Assembly: GCA_937876375.1 (NCBI GenBank)
Contig: CALEHY010000014.1
Span: 1-64,000, forward strand
Direction: 5' to 3'
DNA from: an uncultured Clostridia bacterium
Lineage (GTDB): Bacteria > Bacillota > Clostridia > Oscillospirales > Acutalibacteraceae
Length of the DNA: 64,000 nt
Part shown: one piece after another, positions 1 to 7,134 of the stretch
Position numbering within the stretch: the stretch's first letter is position 1
Layout: each line of letters begins with the position of its first letter
Program-made: the position numbers and the translations under genes
The notes under the pieces: model-generated
The model's database searches: none
What the model was told of the DNA's origin: nothing
What the model saw: the letters and a program-made list of their open reading frames with translations, nothing else

Positions 1-31
1 AATTGAAAATTAATGGTCTTGCAGACAGCAA
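1..31 (+). repeat. Copy of the AATTAATGGT intergenic repeat
   Basis: The first bases of the window match 38774-38817: TTGAAAATTAATGGTC, then a three-base loop and GACAGCAA. The mini-hairpin is GTCT/AGAC here and GTCC/GGAC in the other copy, so the pairing is kept by a compensatory change. A looser relative starts near 63849. Confidence 0.6.
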
Positions 32-36
32 TTATA

Positions 37-149
37 AGCGGGCGGATGATATCCGCCCCTACATAAATCTTTATTATTAGAACAATCGTAGGGGAAGATA
101 TCATCTTCCCGTCAATATAATAGGTGTAGACAAAGGTCTCCCCCCTACG
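37..149. repeat. Array of three GTAGGGG palindromic repeats
   Basis: Three imperfect palindromes lie at 37-62 (inverted), 87-113 and 123-149 (inverted). Each starts GTAGGGG and carries a stem that differs between copies but still pairs: CGG/CCG, AAG/CTT and AGAC/GTCT. A fourth copy is at 41374-41400. They are non-coding and look like a small dispersed repeat whose structure rather than sequence is conserved. The 337 bases before the first gene hold these repeats, a terminator and a further palindromic element, and no credible gene. Confidence 0.65.
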
Positions 150-164
150 AATTTATGGTACAAA

Positions 165-195
165 AAAGAGCAACTCAAATGAGTTGCTCTTTCTT
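165..195 (-). terminator. Rho-independent terminator of the fumC-hdr-frd-transporter operon
   Basis: A 12-bp perfect stem AAAGAGCAACTC with loop AAAT is followed on the minus strand by a run of T. It lies about 140 bases after the stop of the transporter gene, with a palindromic repeat between them. Confidence 0.8.
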
Positions 196-230
196 AATTA
201 AATATCATATTTTAAAAATTAGTGGATTTT

Positions 231-312
231 TTCGTTAGGCAAGGCTTTGGCAAAAGAGATAAGGGAGCATACTTTGTGTATGTGACCGAAATCGATCTTT
301 GCCTATAACGAA
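231..312. repeat. Palindromic dispersed element, copy A
   Basis: An outer inverted repeat (TTCGTTAGGCAA at 231-242 against TTGCCTATAACGAA at 299-312, with a two-base bulge) encloses an inner hairpin CATAC/GTATG at 268-282. Blocks AAGGGAGCA and TTTGCCT recur in the same order in the opposite orientation at 10400-10439, suggesting two diverged copies of one element. Confidence 0.5.
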
Positions 313-337
313 GCATAACGGAAAAAGACACAATTTT

Positions 338-1552
338 TTAACAAAACATAATGATCAGCTTTGACGCTAAAACAACAGCAATCAACGCAATAGGATATGT
401 TGCTGCGTAGGCAGATGCGACGTCCTCTGTGCCAGCAACAGAGATAAGTGTGCCGAGTGCTGGGGTTGAGGTCATACCACCTGTGATAGAACCAAGGTTG
501 TTGAGTAGTGGCATCTTGAGTACATATTTTGCAAATAGGAAGCCACACACCATAGGTATTAAAGTCATCAATGCTCCGTATAGGAAATAGATAGGCTCAA
601 AATACTGAACGAATTTTGCACCACCAGAGATACCTGCACCGATGAGGAACATCATTAGTCCAAGCTCACGAAGAGTACGAAGTGTGCCAGCCTGTGGCAT
701 AATGTTAATCCTACCAATCTTGCCAAAGTGGCCGAAAACCAAGGCTACAAGAATACAGCCACCAGTTGTTGTTAGCGAAAAGCCCTGAATCTTTACAGAG
801 CCAACGATAACACCAAGAATAGCAGCAAGTGAGAATGGCATAAAGCCAAAATCATCGACATGGATAGTATGTTTTTTGCCGACAGTTTTCTTTGACTCCT
901 TTGGTTTGTCAGCGATGGCGATACGCTTTAGCTCGTAGTCCATATTTGCCTTAAGAATTTTTGGCATAAGCTGAACGAAGAGCACAACACCGATAACACC
1001 GAACAAATATGCAATAGCATATCCAGCAGAAACAGCGTCCTCAAAATTAGCACCAGCTGCCTCCTTAGATGCAGAGAAAGCAGGTGTTGAGGTAAGTGCA
1101 CCAGCGAGAAGTCCAACCATAGTAGACTTGAATGTGTCGTGGTCGACAGAGCTGAATTTGCCACCGATGACAACACATAGCACGCAGATAAGCGCTGCTG
1201 AAAGGATAATAACTATACCCAAAAGAACATAGGACTTAAAGTTCACCTTCATATTTCTAAAGAACTTTGGTCCAGCGATAAAGCCAACCGAAGTAACGAA
1301 GAATATAAGTCCAAGATTTTCTACAATTTTTAACGCTTCCTTGGTGAATACTGTATCATTTACAGAAAGCTGTGCATCAAGAGTTGGAAACAAAAATGCT
1401 CCAAACAAGAGTGCGACAATAAACACACCTGCTGTGCCAAGGTTAACACCCTTGATAGTAATCCTACCAAGGACATAACCAACAGCTGCAATAGCAAGCA
1501 CACAAAATGTCAAAAAAGCAACACCAGTAACGGTTAACGCTCCAAAATTCAT
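338..1552 (-). CDS. AspT/SucE-type dicarboxylate antiporter, probable succinate exporter
   Basis: A 404-residue membrane protein with the two-fold repeat of the aspartate:alanine exchanger family (YidE/YbjL duplication). Each half has a Gly-rich membrane segment, a LGL(I/M)xF segment and a TSTPA re-entrant-type motif. The central TrkA-C regulatory loop found in AspT and YidE is missing, so the protein is shorter than the usual 550 residues. This family includes AspT and the succinate exporter SucE of corynebacteria (established knowledge). As the last gene after fumarate reductase, 16 bases downstream, it most likely exports succinate or exchanges it for another C4 acid. Substrate is inferred from context only. 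Confidence 0.8.
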   Translation of the reverse strand: MNFGALTVTGVAFLTFCVLAIAAVGYVLGRITIKGVNLGTAGVFIVALLFGAFLFPTLDAQLSVNDTVFTKEALKIVENLGLIFFVTSVGFIAGPKFFRNMKVNFKSYVLLGIVIILSAALICVLCVVIGGKFSSVDHDTFKSTMVGLLAGALTSTPAFSASKEAAGANFEDAVSAGYAIAYLFGVIGVVLFVQLMPKILKANMDYELKRIAIADKPKESKKTVGKKHTIHVDDFGFMPFSLAAILGVIVGSVKIQGFSLTTTGGCILVALVFGHFGKIGRINIMPQAGTLRTLRELGLMMFLIGAGISGGAKFVQYFEPIYFLYGALMTLIPMVCGFLFAKYVLKMPLLNNLGSITGGMTSTPALGTLISVAGTEDVASAYAATYPIALIAVVLASKLIIMFC

Positions 1553-1568
1553 CTGTTACCTCTCCTTA

Positions 1569-3170
1569 CTAGTCGTTTACCTTACGAGCGTAGTCAGGGA
1601 GGAGTTTTGGAGATACCATATCGCTTTCGATGCCTGCGTTCTTAATTTCTGTTTCAAAGCTGTCAACATGGCTTAGTGTAAGGTCTGACACAGTAGTATC
1701 CTTTGCCTTTGCAGATGCCTTTTGACCAGCGTTACGACCAAATACAATAATATCTAGTAGTGAGTTACCCATAAGTCTGTTTCTACCGTGGATACCACCA
1801 ACAGCCTCACCAGCTACATATAGGTTCTCAACATTTGTCATACCATCAGCATTGATATCAAGACCACCATTCTGATAGTGAAGAGTTGGGTAAACAAGGA
1901 TAGGCTCCTTACGGATATCGATACCATATTTACCGAACATACGCATCATAGCTGGAATACGCTTTTCGATAGTGCCCTCACCATTCTTTAGCTCAATCAT
2001 AGGAGTATCAAGCCATACACCGATACCATCATCAGTATGTACGCCATTGCCATTTGTTGAGCACTCACGAATGATAGATGCAGCAGATACATCACGAGTC
2101 TCTAGTGGGTGCATAAATGCCTCACCATTGACATTGATTAGCTTTGCACCAAGAGAACGAACCTTCTCTGTAACAAGTGCACCAAAAATCTGCTCTGGAT
2201 ATGCAGCACCAGTTGGGTGGTACTGTAGAGTGTCAGCATAAAGTAGCTTTGCACCAGCACGATAGCCAAGCACAAGGCCATCAGCAGTAGCGCCATAGTG
2301 ATTTGAGGTTGGGAATCCCTGATAATGTAGACGACCAGCACCACCAGTTGCGATAACTACTGTCTTTGCCTTTGCTATCATAATCTCGTTAGTCTCCATA
2401 TTAACGAGAACAGCACCAGCAGCCTTGCCATCAGCGTCCTTGATAAGCTCAATAGCAGCTGTAAAATCAACTACTGGAATTTGTCTGTTAAGCACCTCGT
2501 CACGAAGAGTACGCATAATCTCTGCACCAGAATAATCCTTTGCAGCGTGCATTCTCTTACGAGAGGTACCACCACCGTGAGTAGTAACCATTGTGCCATC
2601 AGGCATTTTGTCAAACTCAACACCAAGGTCATTTAGCCACTGGATAGCCTCTGGAGCATCATTAACTAGCTTGTAAAGTAGCTCTGGCTTTGCAGCAAAA
2701 TGTCCACCACCAAATGCATCAACATAGTGGATAGCTGGGCTATCATTTGGCTTGTCAGCAGCTTGGATACCACCCTCTGCCATCATTGTGTTAGCATCGC
2801 CCATACGAAGCTTTGTAACAATCATAACAGATGAGCCAGCCTTGTCAGCCTCGATAGCAGCAGAAGCACCAGCTCCACCACCACCGATGATGAGAACGTC
2901 AACGTCGTAGTCAACCTTGCTCAAATCGATATCAGCTGTGTTAACACGGCTATGTGCCTGTAGTAGCTCTGCAAGCTCTGTTGGCACCTTTTCACCCTTG
3001 TTAGGACCAATTTGAAGGACAGCGAACTCGTTCTCCTTGTAGTCTGGGTGATATGTTGCAAGAAGGGTGTCCTTTTCGTCAGCAGTCATTCTGCGTGGCT
3101 CAAGAGTAGCATTTGCCTCTCTATTTTCGGCAACCTTCTTCATAGAATCTAGCATTTCTTGATTGTACAT
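1569..3170 (-). CDS. Soluble fumarate reductase, flavoprotein subunit
   Basis: A 533-residue FAD enzyme of the FrdA/SdhA/L-aspartate oxidase family, expected to reduce fumarate to succinate. About 90 N-terminal residues of unknown role precede the FAD-binding GGGGAG at residues 96-101. Motifs for dicarboxylate binding and proton transfer are present: HPTG, LETRD, LHYQNGG and GRNRLMGNSLL. The His that carries covalent FAD in membrane-bound FrdA/SdhA (SHT) is Asn127 here (ANT), so FAD is probably non-covalent. The C-terminal helical domain is short. The adjacent iron-sulfur gene and the lack of any membrane anchor gene indicate a cytoplasmic enzyme. Succinate oxidation or another enoate substrate cannot be excluded. 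Confidence 0.82.
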   Translation of the reverse strand: MYNQEMLDSMKKVAENREANATLEPRRMTADEKDTLLATYHPDYKENEFAVLQIGPNKGEKVPTELAELLQAHSRVNTADIDLSKVDYDVDVLIIGGGGAGASAAIEADKAGSSVMIVTKLRMGDANTMMAEGGIQAADKPNDSPAIHYVDAFGGGHFAAKPELLYKLVNDAPEAIQWLNDLGVEFDKMPDGTMVTTHGGGTSRKRMHAAKDYSGAEIMRTLRDEVLNRQIPVVDFTAAIELIKDADGKAAGAVLVNMETNEIMIAKAKTVVIATGGAGRLHYQGFPTSNHYGATADGLVLGYRAGAKLLYADTLQYHPTGAAYPEQIFGALVTEKVRSLGAKLINVNGEAFMHPLETRDVSAASIIRECSTNGNGVHTDDGIGVWLDTPMIELKNGEGTIEKRIPAMMRMFGKYGIDIRKEPILVYPTLHYQNGGLDINADGMTNVENLYVAGEAVGGIHGRNRLMGNSLLDIIVFGRNAGQKASAKAKDTTVSDLTLSHVDSFETEIKNAGIESDMVSPKLLPDYARKVND

Positions 3171-3182
3171 TGTGACCCCTCC

Positions 3183-3860
3183 TTACTTCTCAATTTCTCT
3201 GTTGTTATAGAGCTCTTTCATTTCCTCAATAGGCTTGCCCATAAGGTTCTGTAGTAGCTCCTCAAATGTACCGTCCTTAATCTCCTGTACTCTGTCCTCT
3301 AGGTGAGCAGTCTTTGGAGCGAGGTACTTACCATTAAGTCTTCTAGCAAGCATAGCAACCTGTGGATGACTAATGCCAGCTGGGCAACGAGATGAACAAA
3401 CACCACACATTACACAGTCAAAGCTCTCCTCTGCACACTTTTCGTACTCGCCACGCTGTGCGTATGCGATATACTGCATAACATTGAGCTCCTGTGTACA
3501 AGCATTTGTACAAGCGTTACAACCAACACAAGCATAAATCTCTGGATAAAGCTGCATCATAATCTGCTCTGTAGGCTTAACATTTTCGATATCATATACT
3601 TCCTTAACAAGTGGGAAGAATGGTAGAGTAGCGATATACATATTGTCCTCTACCTTTGTTTGACAAGCAAGACAAGCCTTTAGCTCTCTGTCGCCCTTGA
3701 TTCTGTAAATAGTAGCACAAGCACCACAGAAGCCGTTACGACAGCCACAGCCACGCTTTAGCTGGTAGCCAGCATATTCCATAGCGCCCATAATTGTCAA
3801 ATTTGATGGCACCTCATATTTCTTGCCATACAAATAGATATTAACCATATTATTTTCCAT
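3183..3860 (-). CDS. Fumarate reductase iron-sulfur subunit (FrdB/TfrB-like)
   Basis: 225 residues. The N-terminal half is a [2Fe-2S] ferredoxin domain with Cys38, 40, 45, 48 and 63. The C-terminal half has two full CxxCxxCxxxC motifs (residues 111-121 and 149-159). Quinone-linked FrdB/SdhB proteins have a [3Fe-4S] site at the last position; here a fourth Cys suggests [4Fe-4S], fitting a non-quinone donor. The start MENNMVN is chosen because a cctcct-type (AGGAGG) ribosome site lies 7-13 bases upstream; upstream in-frame codons look non-coding. It should pass electrons from the Hdr/Flox proteins encoded upstream to the flavoprotein encoded 12 bases downstream. Confidence 0.82.
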   Translation of the reverse strand: MENNMVNIYLYGKKYEVPSNLTIMGAMEYAGYQLKRGCGCRNGFCGACATIYRIKGDRELKACLACQTKVEDNMYIATLPFFPLVKEVYDIENVKPTEQIMMQLYPEIYACVGCNACTNACTQELNVMQYIAYAQRGEYEKCAEESFDCVMCGVCSSRCPAGISHPQVAMLARRLNGKYLAPKTAHLEDRVQEIKDGTFEELLQNLMGKPIEEMKELYNNREIEK

Positions 3861-3876
3861 ACTCGGTATCCTCCTA

Positions 3877-4704
3877 TTAATATTCGTCTGGCATTTCGTC
3901 AATCTGGTCACAACGGAACACAGGACCGTCCTTGCAGACATACTTGTTACCGATATTGCAACGACCACATTTGCCGACGCCACATTTCATCTTTAGCTCC
4001 ATAGTGGTATAAACTTGAGTTTTATCAAATCCAAGCTCGATTAGACCAGCAAGAGTAAATTTAATCATAATAGGAGGTCCACAGATAACTGCTGTCTTGT
4101 TAGTGTCAAATCCAAGCTCCTTAACATAAGTAGGAACAAAGCCAACATGACCGTCCCAGCCCTCCTGCTCTCTGTCGATAGTGAGATACACGTCGATACC
4201 AGTATCCTTGCACCACTCATCAATAATCTCTTGATAATCAACAAGGTCATCAGCAGAGCGTGAGCCATACACGATATCAATCTTGCCATACTTGTCACGA
4301 TTGTCACGACAGTAATTGATTACACTGCGAAGAGGAGCAAGACCGATACCACCAGCAATGAATAATAAATCCTTGCCAGCAAAGTCGGTATCTACTGGAA
4401 ATCCGTTGCCATATGGGCCACGAATAAGTATCTCCTGACCGACCTCCATCTCGTGTAGCCAATTAGTAAGGCAACCACATTTTTTGATACTGAACTCCAT
4501 AAACTCGGTATTAGTTGGAGAAGAGGTAATGGAGAACATAGCCTCACCAGCACCAGGAATCTGAAGCATAGCGCACTGTCCAGGAATATGCTCAAACACC
4601 TTGCCACCCTCAAGAGCGTTAACTCTAAAGGTCTTTACGTCAGGAGTGTCCTGACGAATATCTGTTACCACACCAACGAGTGGTATCAAAGTATCGTTAT
4701 TCAT
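3877..4704 (-). CDS. floxA: FAD/NAD(P)-binding electron-input subunit (FloxA-like)
   Basis: 275 residues of the ferredoxin-NADP reductase/dihydroorotate dehydrogenase electron-transfer family. It has an FAD-binding barrel, a nucleotide-binding half (LLFIAGGIGLAPLRS, later ICGPPIMIKF) and a C-terminal [2Fe-2S] motif CGVGKCGRCNIG...C. In HdrABC-FloxABCD complexes FloxA is the NAD(P)H oxidation site (established for Desulfovibrio). The start MNNDTLIP overlaps the stop of the upstream gene as TAATG, indicating translational coupling. It probably takes electrons from NADH. Confidence 0.82.
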   Translation of the reverse strand: MNNDTLIPLVGVVTDIRQDTPDVKTFRVNALEGGKVFEHIPGQCAMLQIPGAGEAMFSITSSPTNTEFMEFSIKKCGCLTNWLHEMEVGQEILIRGPYGNGFPVDTDFAGKDLLFIAGGIGLAPLRSVINYCRDNRDKYGKIDIVYGSRSADDLVDYQEIIDEWCKDTGIDVYLTIDREQEGWDGHVGFVPTYVKELGFDTNKTAVICGPPIMIKFTLAGLIELGFDKTQVYTTMELKMKCGVGKCGRCNIGNKYVCKDGPVFRCDQIDEMPDEY

Positions 4705-5726
4705 TACTCCTTCACCTCCAATGCCTTCGCAACCTTGACGATATTCATATTGATAGGGCATTTTGCAAGGCATCTGCCACAACCAACACAACCGAATTCG
4801 CCATTGTTGTTATCTGGAAAATACACTAGCTTGTGCATAAATCTTTGACGAAAACGCTCAAGCTGTGAGGTACGAGGATTGCCGTGTGCCATCTTTGTAA
4901 AATCAGAGTACATACAGCTGTCCCAACACCTAAATTTCTTAATTCCATTACCAGTGTCAAACTCTCTAATATCATAGCACTGGCAAGTTGGACAAACGAA
5001 TGTGCAGGTGCCACAGCCGATACAAGACTCTGACAGACCAGCCCATTTTTCACTCTTGAACAAGTCAAGTAGCTCGTCATCCTTAAGTGCGTTAAAGTCA
5101 ACCTTTGCAAGTGGTAGCTTTGGCATCATAACAGTGATTGCTTCCTTAACAGCATCAGCAGAGCTGTCATCACAATCCTCTAGAATATCGCTAACGCTGT
5201 CGATAAGAGCTGTACCCTTGTCGGTATTAGCCTTTAGCATCATATCGTCGCCCATAATCCAAGCGTCGATATCGCCACAAGGGTTAGCTGGGTCGATACC
5301 GAATGCTGTACAGAAGCAGGTCTCCTCTGGTCTGTTACAAGCGATTGATACCACTGTACCGTGCTCACGACGGTTCTTGTAATATGTATCGATAGGGTCT
5401 ACAAGATAAACCTTATCAAGAATGCCGAATGAACGAACATCGCATGCTCTAGCACCGAACACTACGAAATCCTCACATTCCTCTCTTGTGTCAACAAGCT
5501 CTAGCTTTTTGCCATTCATCTTTACCTCATAGAGATTTTCCATCTGTGGGAAGAAGAAATCCTTTGCAGAGCGTGTTGTATTTAGCTTTTCAGTCATAGT
5601 CATACCAGACTCATATTGCTTGAACTCTGCAACATTCTCGTCAGTATCGACTGGGATATATAGTGACTGTGCGTTGCTGATAGCATCGAGGAGTGCGTTA
5701 AGCTTTGATAAAGAAATCTTTTTCAT
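4704..5726 (-). CDS. floxB: 4Fe-4S dicluster electron-transfer protein (FloxB/HydB/AsrA-like)
   Basis: 340 residues. The C-terminal half has two CxxCxxCxxxC clusters (CIGCGTCTFVCP and CVGCGRCLAKCP). The N-terminal half resembles the beta subunit of cytoplasmic hydrogenases and anaerobic sulfite reductase subunit A (VFGARACDVRSF, CNRPEETCFC). It should carry electrons between the NADH-oxidising subunit and the Hdr core. ATG 5726 is preferred over TTG 5732 because it forms a TAATG overlap with the preceding gene and has a good GGAGG site. Confidence 0.78.
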   Translation of the reverse strand: MKKISLSKLNALLDAISNAQSLYIPVDTDENVAEFKQYESGMTMTEKLNTTRSAKDFFFPQMENLYEVKMNGKKLELVDTREECEDFVVFGARACDVRSFGILDKVYLVDPIDTYYKNRREHGTVVSIACNRPEETCFCTAFGIDPANPCGDIDAWIMGDDMMLKANTDKGTALIDSVSDILEDCDDSSADAVKEAITVMMPKLPLAKVDFNALKDDELLDLFKSEKWAGLSESCIGCGTCTFVCPTCQCYDIREFDTGNGIKKFRCWDSCMYSDFTKMAHGNPRTSQLERFRQRFMHKLVYFPDNNNGEFGCVGCGRCLAKCPINMNIVKVAKALEVKE

Positions 5727-6706
5727 TAGCAATTACCTCCTCTTTCGTATACCACGCTTGGCTCACAGTCATCCTGTGTAAAGTTCACTAGTGGTGGACG
5801 AGTGTCCATATCAGCACCAGCCTGGTACTCACCATAAAGCTCGTTCATATCCTTAATGAACTTGCGGTTAAGCAAATGTAGAGGAATATGCTGTGGGCAA
5901 ACACGACTGCATTCGCCACAGTCAGTACAACGACCAGCAACATGGAATGCACGAATAATATGGAACATATTCTCCTCAAAGCTGTTTGCTGCAGCCTTTT
6001 GGGCAACACCACTGTTGTCGTTATCGAACACACACTTTTCACAAGTGCAGGCAGGACAAACATTTCTACAAGCGTTGCAACGAATACAACGGCTGAGCTC
6101 ATTCTGCCAGAATGCAAATCTCTCATCAGGAGTCATTGCCTCTAGCTTTGCTACCATATCAAAACGGTCGCAATCCTCAACGACCTCACCATTTTCGCCA
6201 ATAAGCTCATCGAAGATAACAATCTTCTTGCTCTTACAGCTTAGGCAACGGTCAAGCATAACATCTGCCTTTTTAATCTCTTTATTATCACCATAGATAG
6301 TCTCAACAGTAAGAGTTGCATCATTCTCTGTAATCTTGCTGATACCAGTAAGACCAAGAGCCTTTACCTTTTCGATATCAGATTTGCCATAGTTTTCCAC
6401 ACCAATGATATACACATTGTCACGGTTCACTCTGTGCTCTTTAATAAGCTGTTGTAGGCTATATGAATCGCAAGGCTTAACGAACACAAGCACCTTGCCA
6501 TCCTTTTTTGTCTCCTTAACAAGATATTTTGACACATTAGCAGCAGCGAATGTGTTGTATACAAAATCCTTGTCAAGCTCATCAGCAGTGGTGAAAACTG
6601 CTGGTGTAATATCGTAATCGAACTCACCAATCTTCCAACCGATGACACGATTTACTGTTCCGTTCTGGAGGAGCTCCTTTGCTCTAGCAATCATTCTGTC
6701 TTGCAT
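5726..6706 (-). CDS. floxC: 4Fe-4S electron-transfer protein (FloxC/FrhB-like)
   Basis: 326 residues. The N-terminal part (VKPCDSYSLQQLIKE, RCLSCKSKK) resembles coenzyme F420 hydrogenase/dehydrogenase beta proteins. The C-terminal part has two [4Fe-4S] motifs, CIRCNACRNVCPACTC and CTDCGECSRVCP. It overlaps its neighbours on both sides (16 bases with the MvhD-like gene, TAATG with floxB), so all three are probably made together. Role in the Flox electron-input module is assigned by order and family. Confidence 0.75.
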   Translation of the reverse strand: MQDRMIARAKELLQNGTVNRVIGWKIGEFDYDITPAVFTTADELDKDFVYNTFAAANVSKYLVKETKKDGKVLVFVKPCDSYSLQQLIKEHRVNRDNVYIIGVENYGKSDIEKVKALGLTGISKITENDATLTVETIYGDNKEIKKADVMLDRCLSCKSKKIVIFDELIGENGEVVEDCDRFDMVAKLEAMTPDERFAFWQNELSRCIRCNACRNVCPACTCEKCVFDNDNSGVAQKAAANSFEENMFHIIRAFHVAGRCTDCGECSRVCPQHIPLHLLNRKFIKDMNELYGEYQAGADMDTRPPLVNFTQDDCEPSVVYERGGNC

Positions 6707-7134
6707 CTCAAATCCTCCAATCTCTTGTTCTCACCAAGGTCGATAATTGTCTTTACAAAGCTGTTCATAGTCTCTGCAAATTTTTGACCCTCGGCAGCAG
6801 ATACCCACTCTACTCTAGTTCTGCCCTTTTCGATACCGAGATAGTCAAGCATAGAAAACAGCATTGTCATACGACGACGAGCATAGTAGTTACCAGTAGT
6901 GTAGTGACAGTCACCAGGGTGACAGCCACACATAATAACACCATCAGCACCACGCTGAAATGCACGAAGAATAAACATAGGATTTACTCTGCAAGAGCAT
7001 GGCACACGAATAATCTTTACATCTGCTGGGTAGTTAAGTCTGTTTGTTCCAGCAAGGTCAGCACCTGCATATGAACACCAGTTACAGCAAAAGGCTACGA
7101 TAGTAGGCTTAAATTCTTTGTTCTCTATTTGCAT
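6691..7134 (-). CDS. floxD: MvhD/FloxD-like delta subunit linking electron input to HdrA
   Basis: 147 residues with the MvhD family pattern: FCCNWCSYAGADLAG near the N-terminus, VPCSCRVNP, and GVIMCGCHPGDCHYTTGN. These conserved Cys residues hold an Fe-S cluster that passes electrons onto HdrA in methanogen and bacterial complexes (established knowledge). The gene overlaps hdrA by 10 bases, matching that partnership. Confidence 0.88.
   Translation of the reverse strand: MQIENKEFKPTIVAFCCNWCSYAGADLAGTNRLNYPADVKIIRVPCSCRVNPMFILRAFQRGADGVIMCGCHPGDCHYTTGNYYARRRMTMLFSMLDYLGIEKGRTRVEWVSAAEGQKFAETMNSFVKTIIDLGENKRLEDLRCKTE

Noticed and set aside
37..149. CRISPR-like array at the window start
   Set aside because: The units are palindromic, unevenly spaced, change orientation and there are no spacers or cas genes.
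303..548. Short minus-strand ORF overlapping the transporter gene
   Set aside because: It lies in another frame of a well-supported gene and has no ribosome site or recognisable motif. The same holds for the many other overlapping short frames.
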